From Haematobia irritans (Eukaryota; Arthropoda; Insecta; Diptera; Muscidae), in contig NC_134398.1 in the NCBI RefSeq assembly GCF_050003625.1, forward strand, positions 204,029,313-204,093,312: 64,000 nt of DNA. The letters run 5' to 3'. Numbering within the stretch: the stretch's first letter is position 1; each line of letters opens with the position of its first letter. The notes under the pieces are model-generated. The model worked only from the letters and a program-made list of their open reading frames with translations. It made no database searches and was not told the origin of the DNA. Below are positions 1 to 10,217 of this stretch, piece by piece. The position numbers and the translations under genes are program-made.

Positions 1-699
1 CTACCTTTCCAATAAGCAACACATGGAATACGCAATACACTCTCACGAAAAAAGAGAATTTTACAGCAGAGGCGGATAGAGAGAGAGAGTAGTTAAATAA
101 CCGTTATTCAAACACAGATCCACATACAGGTTGGGGAAAACCTCCCACTTCAACCCTCTCCAAAAAGTGAAATGATATGAGTTAAAATAAAATAATGCGA
201 GTAAATCGTCAAGAGAATGCCATGCGCATTTGTTCGTCATCGTTAGTCTCATGGAACTCATATTTGGTTAAATTCCCAACGTCTGACATCCCCATTTGTT
301 TACCTCTTAGTACAATGATGGTTGAGCTATATTTAAATACGCATATGTAACTATGCTTGTTTGCCTGTGGCTGTATATGGACTGTGATTAAATATATGAC
401 AAAAATTTCAAAATATTTTCGTATGCAGAATATGCTTGGTGGTTAATCGGAGATTGTGCATATAGAAAAATAATCGTAACGAATGAAATATTGATATGCA
501 ATTAATATAATATAAACACAAACCAGAGTTCTCCGTGTTTAAAGCCCAGTATGTAGCAGGAATGGAAACTACAATTTTTACAAAAACTATTTTTTTGGCG
601 AAAAAGTACTTTTATTAAATTCAAAAAAAAATTCCAATGGAAGATTATTGTCAAGATCTCAGATTCAGTCTAACGAATTTCAAAAGAACATAAAATTTT
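1..699. other. AT-rich intergenic DNA, nothing recognised
   Basis: I see no gene, terminal inverted repeat or tandem array here. The only longer open frame (61-261, minus) has no recognisable domain and looks like chance. Confidence 0.6.
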
Positions 700-1413
700 G
701 TTTGTCAACTCCTCACTGATCATGAAAATTGCTTGAAACTCAATGTAAAATTTCCAGATTTTACTTCTCGGGTGAAAATCATACAGATTTAAGATTTCAA
801 ATCAAGACGTTATTTTATAATTTTCTTGCACACTTACAAGATATGTTAATGATTCCTCTAAAACTCAAACAAATATGGTTCTTATAAATCCAGAATTTGA
901 TATAGTTTTCATAGGTAATATCTTTAAATTTTTCTTCGGGAAGTGTACTGGTTGCACTGCTCTGCTTGATCTGTCCTCAAACCCAGAGTCAATTTTGCTC
1001 GACTCCGGCTCCGACTCCGACTCCAGCATTTCTTATTAGCCTCGACTCCGACTGCGGAGTCGACTCCAGGTGGTGTACCTAAATCTCATTTTAACAGTAT
1101 TCCAATTGTAACTTTAAGGTGTAGTGTTCCAAAAATAGACCGATATTAGTATTCTATTTTGCCATACGTGTTTATATGTCCAAAAACTCTAATTTTAGTT
1201 TTTGATACGACTCGACGACAAATCTCAGCATTTTAGGGTGTAAAGAACTCTACATTTTAATTTCAGGCCAATAAATTAAAATACGACACAAGACTATATA
1301 GAGACCACATCAAAATATGGGTAGATAACAACAATCTCCAGAATATGTATTTATAAAAACCAAAAATTTAAAAAAATAATTAGGCTTCCAGAAGTTTTAG
1401 AAGTAAAATCCTG

Positions 1414-2379
1414 CACGCTCACAAAAAATCGCTTCTGTAACATATACTCCCAAACATATTTTGCTTCAAGCATATATATTTTTGGGAATTGCCCAAACAT
1501 TTATATGTTTGATCTCTTCCAATATATAATATGTTTGAAAGCATATTGGTCTAAACAATATATGTTTGGGTAGTCTAAGTTCCAAACATTTTGTATTTTT
1601 GCATCCAAATTCAATAATGTTGTCTTCCAAAAAACAATATGTTATTATGTGAACATATAATATGTTTGGAAGCATTTTGCACCCAAAAATATTATATGCT
1701 TAAAAAATTCTCCCAAACAATATTGTGCTCAAAATTTTATTTATTTATTTATATATTTACAATCATAATGAATTATGAAAATAAACAGGTAATATAGGTG
1801 CTAACAACATAGGTTTTCGACCTGAATGCTCAAAATTTTGTTTCTGCCTAATTGTATATTCCCCCACATCTTTCTCACTTCCACGACATTTTTTAGTTCT
1901 TAGCACCTTTTTATGTAATACAAACATTGTAGAAGAAATTATTCAATTTTTTTATTTTAATTTTACCTTTTGCCGGACGGGGATTCGAACAGCGGACCAC
2001 ACAGTTTGTAAGGATCAAAGAAGTAGCTGATCAATTGCCCAAGGAAAAATAAAATGTTAATTTTGTAATAACAAGCAACAACCACCAACTTAATTCAATA
2101 TCGCTCCCTGTTAAATAGCGCTCCAAGCTACTAAACACATATATGTTTATAGGCTATTTCTAAATTAATATATGTTTGCATCCAAGCATATTATATTTAC
2201 AAACATTTTATGTCCCAAACATAATATGTTCTAACATATTAACATATATGTCCCAAACATGTTATGTTAGTTTATGAACATTATATGCTTGCACTCAAAA
2301 ATATTGTGTTTAAAAATTTGTGTTCCAAACATATAATGTTTATAGCCAAACATATGAAAAACAGTCTTTTTCATCCGTG
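1414..2379 (-). mobile_element. MITE family M1, full copy (TG-flanked)
   Basis: This 966-bp element reads, on the minus strand, from CACGGATGAAAAAGACTG to TTTTTTGTGAGCGTG. It is densely packed with ATATGTTTGG motifs in both orientations. It is a near-identical inverted copy of 10218-11193, and both contain the same 69-codon chance frame. The flanks are TG (1412-1413 and 2380-2381), where other copies have TA. The termini are imperfect inverted repeats of each other (CACGGATGAAAAA against CACGCTCACAAAAA). No transposase is encoded. Confidence 0.75.
1840..2041 (-). repeat. tRNA-derived SINE-like segment inside M1
   Basis: Read on the minus strand, a tRNA-like head with B box GTTCGAATCC (complement at 1981-1990) is followed by a body that also occurs at 10560-10760 and 18175-18380. 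Because both M1 full copies carry it, it entered the family before they spread. It is unlikely to be a functional tRNA: the anticodon arm is poor and there is no pol III terminator right after the head. Confidence 0.6.
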
Positions 2380-3220
2380 TGGTATTAATCTGTATAGACA
2401 TTTTATAAAAAATAAATCTATATAAAAAATAAAAATACAAAAATCAAAATGTCGAGCTAATCAGATAGAAAGTTTAGATGTTAAAAAATGTAATGTGTTG
2501 GATATATAAAACAAACATAAACTGCCATAAATTAGGACGGGCGGAATTTTAAAGAACCACTACCATACAACATATGACAGGAATAGCTGGACAGTTACGA
2601 ATATTGTTTCTATAGAAGTAAAATGGTGAAACTTGGATTTATAAAGGTTATGGACATTATAGGACATTAATTTACTGTAAAGAATTTCGAGTGGCTTTGA
2701 TGAAACAAATTTTCTCTCAAGAGACCGCCTCAGATGGTACGTTGGCAGAGATTTAATTAAAAATTACAGCTTCCAAGGACATCGGGTGTATATGGAGATT
2801 TCTCCATATACAAAATCTGGAAATTTCCGCATTTATTTATGGATCTCAAATAACTCAAAATTTCTGACAAATCTTATGAAAATTGTAGACTGGAAAAAAT
2901 ATCTTAAAACAAATCGGAGATGGGTTTATATGTAGGTGCTATATCATAAAATTGTCCGGTATGACAATCTTGTGATACTTTTGTTTCGCCGGAGTTGGAG
3001 TCGAGCGAAATTTGTACGACTCCGGCTCCGAATCCAGCAAAATCTTTAGACTCCGACTCCGACTCCACAGCCCTGCTCAAACCCCCCTGAAATTTCAAAG
3101 GAAACCCTAATATTTGATTCATGGTGATGGGTATTTAAGATTCGGCCCGGCCGAACTTACTGCTGTATATACTTGTTTACTTTATATCCGCTTACAAAGA
3201 CTACCGTAGTATTGTAATCA

Positions 3221-3735
3221 TGGTTGCCACAATTGTACTTAATATATTTTCTGTAGATAAATAAAAATAAAAATTTGACAAAATTTTCAATAGAAATAAA
3301 ATTTTGACAAAATTTTCTATAGAAATAAAATTTTGACAAAATTTTCTACAGAAATAAAATTTTGACAAAATTTTCTATAGAAATAAAATTTTGACAAAAT
3401 TTTACTAAAGAAATACAATTTTGACAAAATTTTCTATAGAAATAAAATTTTGACAAAATTTTCTATATAAATAAAATTTTGACAAAATTTTCTATAGAAA
3501 TAAAATTGTGACAAAATTTTCTATAGAAATAAAATATTGACAAAATTTTCTATAGAAATAAAATTTTGACAAAATTTTCTATAAAAATAAAATTTTGACA
3601 AAATTTTCTATAGAAATAAAATTTTGACAAAATTTTCTATAGAAATAAAAAAATTTCTATTGAAGTACAATTTTGACAAAATCTTCTATATAAATAAACT
3701 TTTGACAAAATTTTCTATAGAAATAAATTTTTTGC
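3221..3735 (+). repeat. 29-bp AT minisatellite array
   Basis: About 17 units based on AAATTTTGAC followed by AAAATTTTCTATAGAAAT. Each unit holds the small palindrome TTTCTATAGAAA. The array starts just after a GGTTGCCA leader (3223), which is also found before the arrays at 13.5, 26.4 and 32.4 kb. Frames such as [16 protein letters not shown] arise only from the repeat and are not genes. Confidence 0.9.
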
Positions 3736-3736
3736 A

Positions 3737-4338
3737 TAGTTGTTAGAGACCATATACTAACACCATGTACCAAATTTCAGCCGGATCGGATGAAATTTGC
3801 TTCTCTTAGGGGGCTATATCGATGCCCTCATTCCAGAGTACGCCAAGTCGACCTAGCATGTTTTGTCAGAGTTCGCTGTTTTTTATTCGAATTGATGTGA
3901 ATTGCATCCGGGGGAATCTCTCTTATAGGGGTTTTGAGAAATTTCAAAAAACAAAACTTTGAACTTGATTCATGCAAAAATCCCTATAGACATCGATATA
4001 TAATTATGGTCCATATATGGACCAATTTTTGCATGGTTGTTATAGACCATATTCTAACACCATGTACCAAATTTCAGCCATATCGGAATAAAATATGCTT
4101 GTCTTAGAGGCTCCGCAAGCCAAATCTTGGGGTCCTTATATATGGGGCTATACATAAAAGTGGTCCAATATGGCCTATTTGCAATACCATCCGACCTACA
4201 TCACCGTGCCGAGATCGACTCAGAATTTCACCACGATCCAGAATATATATACTTTATGGGGTCTTAGAGCAATATTTCGATGTGTTACAAACGGAATGAC
4301 TAAGTTAATATACCCCCATCCTATGGTGGAGGGTATAA
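3737..4338 (-). mobile_element. HINE-A fragment, 5' end and first repeats
   Basis: Read on the minus strand this begins with TATACCCTCCACCATAGG (complement at the right edge). It continues with the conserved GTTTGTAACACATCGAAATA block and two divergent ~153-bp units containing TATAGCCCCATATA-type cores. The 3' hairpin end is missing; the left edge abuts the 29-bp array. Confidence 0.75.
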
Positions 4339-4660
4339 TAAGTAAAGTTGATTTAAAAATTAAATGTTTTCTTCCGGCATTTTAATTGACTTTTATTGAA
4401 AAACTCAATTAATTTTTTAATTGAGGCAATTAATTTTTTATGGTATTATTGTTTATTTATTTATAATTATTTTTCTTTTAAATGAAATAATTTTCTTGTA
4501 ATCAACAATTGTTGTTATTTGTAAATATTCTTAATAGACTCTAGTTTTTATTTTGATTAAAAACTTAATTGTATGAGTAAATGTTCTGAAGTTTTCAACT
4601 TCATTAAAATTTTAATTAGAAATATTTTGGAAATAGTTTTTTCTTTCTGTATATTAATCT
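4339..4660. repeat. AATTAATTTTTTAATTG-rich MITE fragment
   Basis: Repeated inverted runs of AATTAATTTTTTAATTG end at TTTTTTCTTTCTGTATA. Sequence and terminus resemble the complete TA-flanked copy at 43787-44063. The HINE-A fragment appears to be inserted in or beside it. Confidence 0.5.
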
Positions 4661-5215
4661 GTTTGGACACTCGGTATCCCAAATGTTGATCTTTGTTTTT
4701 TGCATGTACTTTGCTATTTGCGCCTTCTTATCAACACATCTAAATGTTGATTTGAAATATGATATCTTATATGTCTTATCTCAACGTTTTGCCATATTTC
4801 TTTCATTTTAACATAGAACTTTGTGGTACATGTATATTTGGAAATAGCTGGAAAAAGAAAACAAAATAACGATAGATTTTAAAACTTTCCAATGAAGGCG
4901 TTTGGTCTTTAGAGGAGATCCGACTTTAAAATAGGTATCTTTACATAACAGAAAATTCTAGTGAACTGAGGTCAATTTGTCTTCACATATTGAGAACGAA
5001 ATCTTCAATAGTGTTGAAGTCGTCCTTAAAACCGAAGACTTTTTCGAACTTGGCATTCAAAAATAGAGGGTGTCTTTCAAGACTTTATTTTAAAGAGGTG
5101 TCGTGTGTCAATATTTTGACCCATTAGTGATAATTTTTAATCGTATATCAGATTAAATGTTTTTGATTTGATTGCCACCATGGATTTAGATTTCGTTGAA
5201 TTTCAACACTGTTAC
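4661..5215. other. Intergenic DNA, nothing recognised
   Basis: No open frame of note, no inverted termini and no tandem array were seen. Confidence 0.5.
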
Positions 5216-5446
5216 AAAAATATGTTTTTCATATGTTCCGATATAAACAAAATGTGTTTCGAGCACAATTTTTAAACACAATATATTTAAGTGCCAACAT
5301 GTAATCTTCCTAAACTAACACTAAATGTTTGGACACATATGTTAATATGTTAAAATATATTATGTTTGGGGCATGAATGTTTCATAAAAATAATATGTGT
5401 GAATGTAAACATATATAAATTTACAAATTTCGAGTAAATATATATA
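5216..5446 (+). repeat. MITE M1 fragment
   Basis: Contains the M1 5' region (TTTTTCATATGTT, AATTTTTAAACACAATAT, ATATGTTTGG). It is interrupted on the right by the DD41D element that starts at 5447. Confidence 0.6.
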
Positions 5447-6379
5447 AAGGGTGATTCTTTTGAGGTTAGGATTTTCATGCATTAGTATTTGACAGATCAC
5501 GTGGGATTTCAGACATGGTGTCAAAGAGAAAGATGCTCAGTATGCTTTGACATTTCATCATGAATAGACTTACTAACGAGCAACGCTTGCAAATCATTGA
5601 ATTTTATTACCAAAATCAGTGGCAGAAAATCCGCTTTTTTATCGACAAATTTTGTTCAGCGATGAGGCTCATTTCTGGTTGAATGGCTACGTAAATAAGC
5701 AAAATTGCCGCATTTGGAGTGAAGAGCAACCAGAAGCCGTTCAAGAACTGCCCATGCATCCCGAAAAATGCACTGTTTGGTGTGGTTTGTACGCTGGTGG
5801 AATCATTGGACCGTATTTTTTCAAAGATGCTGTTGGACGCAACGTTACGGTGAATGGCGATCGCTATCGTTCGATGCTAACAAACTTTTTGTTGCCAAAA
5901 ATGGAAGAACTGAACTTGGTTGACATGTGGTTTCAACAAGATGGCGCTACATGCCACACAGCTCGCGATTCTATGGCCATTTTGAGGGAAAACTTCGGAG
6001 AACAATTCAACTTAGAAAATGGACCGGTAAGTTGGCCACCAAGATCATGCGATTTGACGCCTTTAGACTATTTTTTGTGGGGCTACGTCAAGTCTAAAGT
6101 CTACAGAAATAAGCCAGCAACTATTCCAGCTTTGGAAGACAACATTTACGAAGAAATTCGGGCTATTCCGGCCGAAATGCTCGAAAAAGTTGCCCAAAAT
6201 TGGACTTTCCGAATGGACCACCTAAGACGCAGCCGCGGTCAACATTTAAATGAAATTATCTTCAAAAAGTAAATGTCATGGACCAATCTAACGTTTCAAA
6301 TAAAGAACCGATGAGATTTTGCAAATTTTATGCGTTTTTTTTTAAAAAAAAGTTATCAAGCTCTTAACAAATCACCCTT
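5447..6379 (+). mobile_element. DD41D IS630-Tc1-mariner element, internally deleted
   Basis: A 933-bp element bounded by AAGGGTGATTC and AATCACCCTT inverted ends, with TA on both sides (5445-5446 and 6380-6381). It encodes one broken transposase. The loss of roughly 100 N-proximal codons makes it shorter than a full copy of this superfamily would be. Confidence 0.85.
5560..6272 (+). pseudogene. DD41D transposase, N-terminus fused out of frame to catalytic domain
   Basis: An ATG at 5560 opens a frame starting MNRLTNEQRLQIIEFYYQNQ, the first helix of the DNA-binding domain. It then runs directly, in the wrong frame, into the catalytic domain, which is open from 5619 to 6272 (217 codons). The rest of the helix-turn-helix region is deleted. 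The catalytic aspartates are visible in ILFSDEAHF, WFQQDGATCH and LTPLDYFLW. I count 41 residues between the second and third, which marks the DD41D (rosa/VISITOR-like) lineage rather than mariner DD34D. The C-terminus ends HLNEIIFKK. The protein cannot bind its ends as it stands, so the copy is non-autonomous. Confidence 0.85.
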
Positions 6380-6381
6380 TA

Positions 6382-6744
6382 TGTTTACAATATCTGTGAA
6401 ACGGTTGTATGTTGTTTCGGAAAACTGCTTTGATATGCCAAAATTTTGATATGGTTAAGTCTAAATATTATTTAATTTGAATATTAGAATTAGTATTCGG
6501 AGTAAAGAAAATAGACATTCGGAACCAAGAGCATAGAGATTTGAAAAAAACAGCATGTGTTTTCGCCTTGAGAGGAGAATTTTATGTATGTGTGGACAAG
6601 TGTTTTGTTTATCATTTTGGCATTATGGACACACATTTTTTAACGGCCTTAAAGGCAAAATTAAAATTAAGTACAAAACACGATAAGTTTTAAAGGCATT
6701 TAAAATGGTGTTAAATGCTAGTAAAAAGCGGTTCACGCTTAAAT
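6382..6744. other. Intergenic DNA, nothing recognised
   Basis: AT-rich sequence with no gene or clear element ends. Confidence 0.5.
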
Positions 6745-7284
6745 AAATTTATGTGTACATTATAAAATTATTTATGAATGTTTATACTCATCTTTTGTTA
6801 GAGTTTTTGATTTTCTTCCAAAATTTCAAACTTTTATACCAAAAACAGTTTTTTGTTATAAAATTGTTATTTTTGCAATAAAAAATGATATTTTATTCAA
6901 AAGCCATTTCGTTTATATCAAGCACTGTTTCTGACTGTAAATCTTTAATAACCCATATTTCGAAGTTTCATTATAAAAATTTAATATAGTATAAATGTCT
7001 AAATTACAAAAAAACAAATTGGTTCGGTCGGAGCAGGAATTGAACCCACGACCCTTTGCATGCAAGACAGACATGCTAACCACTGCTCCACGTGGCCAAC
7101 AAATGTAGGTTTCTTTTAAATAATGTTATGTTTGCAAAATATGCTATATAAATGTAACATAACATATAATATGTTCACATAAAACAAACATATTAATGTT
7201 TTGGCAGTATCCAATAATATATGTGCTTCCTGCAAAATATGTTTGGAACATATGTTAGAGAAGCGATTTTTTTTTTTAGGGTGA
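6745..7284. repeat. M2/M1 MITE remnants with a tRNA-like head
   Basis: The left part (TTTTGTTAGAGTTTTTGA to CATTTCGTTTATATCAA) matches the M2 element at 17669-18566. At 7023-7100, on the minus strand, lies a tRNA-like SINE head with an A box (GGAGCAGTGG) and B box (GGGTTCAATTCC). The right part (to AGAAGCGATTTTTTTT) is an M1 3' end. This is a composite of insertions whose order I cannot resolve. Confidence 0.55.
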
Positions 7285-7595
7285 AGTATTTGAGATATAA
7301 CTCTGCTACAGCGTCACCGTTAAAAATTTCTAAAAAAGTGCCAATCGCAACAAAAAAAAAAAAAACAAAACAAAACAAGTGGCTTAGCTAAAAATTGCAA
7401 AATATTATTATTATAAAAATTCTAAAATTCTTCTCATGCTTTAGGATTAAAAAAAATACTTTGAAATCAAATGTTATAAGAATCCTGTTTATATTTTTTA
7501 AATTTATTGAGTTTTTTACTTCTTATATTTTTACTTCCTATATGACGTTTACAACTGTAGAAAACCCCGAAAAATTGCTATTCGGACCATCTATG
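7285..7595. other. Intergenic repeat-like DNA
   Basis: 7549-7590 (GTTTACAACTGTAGAAAA to TTCGGACCATCT) is similar to 11229-11275, so it belongs to a dispersed repeat. Nothing else was seen. Confidence 0.45.
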
Positions 7596-7990
7596 CACCC
7601 TCAAAATAATCGCTTCTGTAACATATACCCCAAACACATTTTGCTTCAAGCATATATATTTTCAGGATTGGTTCGAACAAAATATTGTTAGTCGTGTTCA
7701 AACATATTATGTTTCACCTTAGGCATATATTGGTAGAAAAAAATATTTTAATGAAATTTTCTTTGTGTATATATATTTTTAAGGCGCCAATTCGTTACTT
7801 CAATACTCTCTAGGTCTCTCTTTCTAAATACATATATGTTTATAAGTTAATCCTAAATTAATATACGTTTGCATCCAAACATATTATATTTACAATCATT
7901 TTATGTCCCAAACATAATATGTTCTAACATATTAACATATATGTCCCAAACATGATATGCTAGTTTATGAACATAGTATGCTTGCACTTG
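7596..7990 (-). repeat. MITE M1, truncated copy
   Basis: Starts CACCCTCAAAATAATCGCTTCTG, the M1 3' terminus in complement, and contains the usual ATATGTTTGG motifs. It is cut before the CACGGATG end. Confidence 0.6.
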
Positions 7991-8294
7991 TGATTAAGAC
8001 ACACATCATATCAGCAAACTTACGTCATTTGGGATAAATAGGTATCAAAAATCTTTCAGTATTCGTGAATGCAATTAAACGGTGGCACATTATGAAGAAA
8101 ATGTATCACCGCTAGAAAAAATTGCAACAAAGGTGTCAAAACTGGAACATAACCTAACGGGTTTAAAAGCCCGGTATATATAACTCTAGCGAAAATTCCA
8201 TTGCCCATAAAAAATGCATAGGCATTTTTGAAGGACGATGTTATCGATAGTTTATATTTTCTCCCATAAGAAGCATAAAAACAAAACTGCAACC
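7991..8294. repeat. Dispersed repeat family D
   Basis: Shares blocks such as ATGTTATCGATAG, CTCCCATAAGAA and GGTATATA with segments at 14.4, 15.0, 23.4, 24.1, 49.6, 50.3 and 60.3 kb. The 78-codon minus frame here (8056-8292) is part of the repeat and is not a gene. Confidence 0.5.
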
Positions 8295-8424
8295 TAAACT
8301 TTGATCACAAAAATGTGTTCACAGACAGACGGACATGGCAACATCGTCTCAGGGACCCACCCTGAGCATTTTTGTCAAAGACACCATGTGTCTATCTCGT
8401 CTCCTTCTGGGTGTTGCAGGGTAC
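8295..8424 (-). mobile_element. HINE-C 5'-end fragment
   Basis: TTTGATCACAAAAATGTG, CAGACAGACGGAC, CAGGGACCCACCCTGAGC and TCCTTCTGGGTGTT match the 5' region of HINE-C at 35820-35960 in the same orientation. Confidence 0.75.
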
Positions 8425-8426
8425 TC

Positions 8427-8703
8427 GCACAGAAAAAAACATGTTTGGACATGGTTGCCGCATCCATTTAATGCTTATCTATAGCATGTAATTGTCGCGA
8501 AAAACATGTATTTTGTCTTTGTAAAAATAATTTTCGAGCGGAGAAAAGTATATTTTGGCAATAAGCATTTAAATGGTTCTCAAATGCGGCAAACATGTTC
8601 TATTATTTAAATGATAGAATTTGAGACCATGTACCTGACCATTCAATTTTTTTAATTTTTTGCAGGGAAAAAATGTATTTTTATAGCTTACGTATAGACA
8701 TGT
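8427..8703 (-). repeat. MITE family M3, partial copy
   Basis: Matches 23120-23437 in inverted orientation, starting GCACAGAAAAAAACATG and ending GTATAGACATGTCT. The mariner element begins four bases later, so the mariner landed at or beside this MITE. The other half of the MITE is not on the far side. Confidence 0.65.
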
Positions 8704-8770
8704 CTAACAGGTTGGCTGTTAAGTCCCCGGTCTGACACATAGATGGCATCGCTAGTATTAAATGCATATT

Positions 8771-9058
8771 AGGTTAGGTTAGGTGGCAGCCCGATGTATC
8801 GGGCTCACTTAGACTATTCAATCCATTGTGATAACACATTTGTGAACTTCTCTCTTATCACTGAGTGCTGCCTGATTCCATGTTAAGCTCAATGACAAGA
8901 GACCTCCGCTAAGAGAAGTTTTGAAACCCTCAGAAATGTCACCAGCATTACTGAAGTGGGATAATCCACCGCTTTGGTGTTCGGTCGAAGCAGGAATCGA
9001 ACCCACGACCTTGTGTATGCAAGGCGGGCATGCTAACCATTGCACCACGGTGGCTCCC
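8771..9058 (-). repeat. tRNA-derived SINE with perfect 14-bp target duplication
   Basis: On the minus strand it begins GGGAGCCACCGTGGTGCAAT. The A box is TGGTGCAATGG and the B box GGTTCGATTCC. It ends CCTAACCTAACCTAA. The flanking repeat ATTAAATGCATATT occurs at 8757-8770 and 9059-9072. It lies in the 5' untranslated part of the mariner. Confidence 0.93.
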
Positions 9059-9183
9059 ATTAAATGCATATTATTTTTATATAGTACCAACCTTCAAATG
9101 ATTCGTGTCAAAATTTAACGTCTGTAAGTCAATTAGTTTGTGAGATAGAGCGTTGCTTCACAACTTTTGTTATTGTGAAAAAA

Positions 9184-10176
9184 ATGAAAAAAAAAGAAAT
9201 TTCGTGTTTTGATAAAATACTGTTTTCTGAAGGGAAAAAAATACGGTGGAAGCAAAAACTTGGCTTGATAATGAGTTTCCGGAACGAATGAGTGCCCCCG
9301 GGGAAATCAACAATAATTGATTGCACGGAGGACGGTGAACGCAGTGGACGCCCGAAAGAGGTGGTTACCGACGAAAACATCAAGAAAATCCACAAAATGA
9401 TTTTGAATGACCATAAAATGAAATTGATCGAGATAGCAGAGGCCTTAAAGATATCAAAGGAACGTGTTGGTCATATCATTCATCAATATTTAGATATGCG
9501 GAAGCTCTGTGCAAAATGGTTACCGCGCGAGCTCACATTTGACCAAAAACAACAACGTGTTGATGATTCTGAGCGGTGTTTGGAGCTGTTAACTCATAAT
9601 ACACCCGAGTTTTTCCGTCAATATGTGACAATGGATGAAACATGGCTCCATCACTACACTCCTGAGTCCAATCGACAGTCGGCTGAGTGGACAGCGACCG
9701 GTGAACCGTCTCCAAAGCGTGGAAAGACTCAAAAGTCCGCTGGCAAAGTAATGGCCTCTGTTTTTTGGGATGCGCATGGAATAATTTTTATCGATTATCT
9801 TAAGAAGGGAAAAACCATCAACAGTGACTATTATATGGCGTTATTGGAGCGTTTGAAGGTCGAAATCGCGGCAAAACGGCCCCATATGAAGAAGAAAAAA
9901 GTGTTGTTCCACTAAGAGGAGAAATTCATGAATTGAGCTTCGAATTGCTTCCCCACCCACCGTATTCTCCAGATCTGGCCCCCAGCGACTTTTTCTTGTT
10001 CTCAGACCTCAAAAGGATGCTCGCAGGGAAAAAAATTTGGCTGCAATGAAGAGGTGATCGCCGAAACTGCGGCCTATTTTGAGGCAAAACCGAAGGAGTA
10101 CTACCAAAATGGTATCAAAAAATTGGAAGGTCGTTATAATCGTTGTATCGCGCTTGAAGGGAACTATGTTGAATAA
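9184..10176 (+). pseudogene. mariner transposase, degenerate
   Basis: The longest intact stretch is 9292-9915 (207 codons). It includes the helix-turn-helix KISKERVGHIIHQY and the first catalytic aspartate in MDETWLHHYTPES. The N-terminal ~40 codons are in other frames, and a short segment is missing before TEDGERSGRPKEVV. A stop after KKVLFH and loss of the QDNA block remove the second catalytic aspartate. The C-terminus resumes as HPPYSPDLAPSDFFLFSDLK with the third aspartate and a further frameshift near 10030. The gene is inactive. Family assignment is firm from the conserved motifs. Confidence 0.93.
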
Positions 10177-10217
10177 TAAAAACGAATTTTGACAAAAAAA
10201 TGTGTTTTTTTTTGTTA

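Larger units (their letters stand above)
984..3075. mobile_element. hAT-like non-autonomous element with 8-bp target duplication
   Basis: The element begins CAGAGTC and ends CACAGCCCTG, with the 8-bp direct repeat CTCAAACC on each side (976-983 and 3076-3083). CAG-type termini and 8-bp duplications are hAT hallmarks. Both ends carry subterminal GACTCC/GGAGTC repeats (about 995-1070 and 2995-3068). No transposase is present. The M1 element at 1414-2379 is nested inside; without it and its 2-bp duplication the element is about 1.1 kb. Confidence 0.72.
700..3180 (+). mobile_element. HINE-B (DINE-1-like) 3' part, split by a hAT-like insertion
   Basis: Positions ~700-983 and 3076-3180 match, in order, the 3' part of the complete minus-strand HINE-B at 47.8-49.2 kb. 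The 3' end carries the palindrome TTCGGCCCGGCCGAA (3141-3155) followed by ATATACTTGTTT, the stem-loop plus ACTTGTTT ending typical of Helentron-associated INE elements. The two halves are separated by the 2.1-kb element at 984-3075. The 5' half of the HINE is missing. Confidence 0.75.

Noticed and set aside
3221..3735. 29-bp periodic array as a CRISPR-like array
   Set aside because: Units are contiguous with no unique spacers, the genome is eukaryotic, and the same repeat occurs in many arrays.
3221..3735. TTGACA ... TATAGA within the 29-bp unit as a bacterial-type promoter
   Set aside because: Chance match in an AT-rich eukaryotic repeat; wrong spacing and wrong domain of life.
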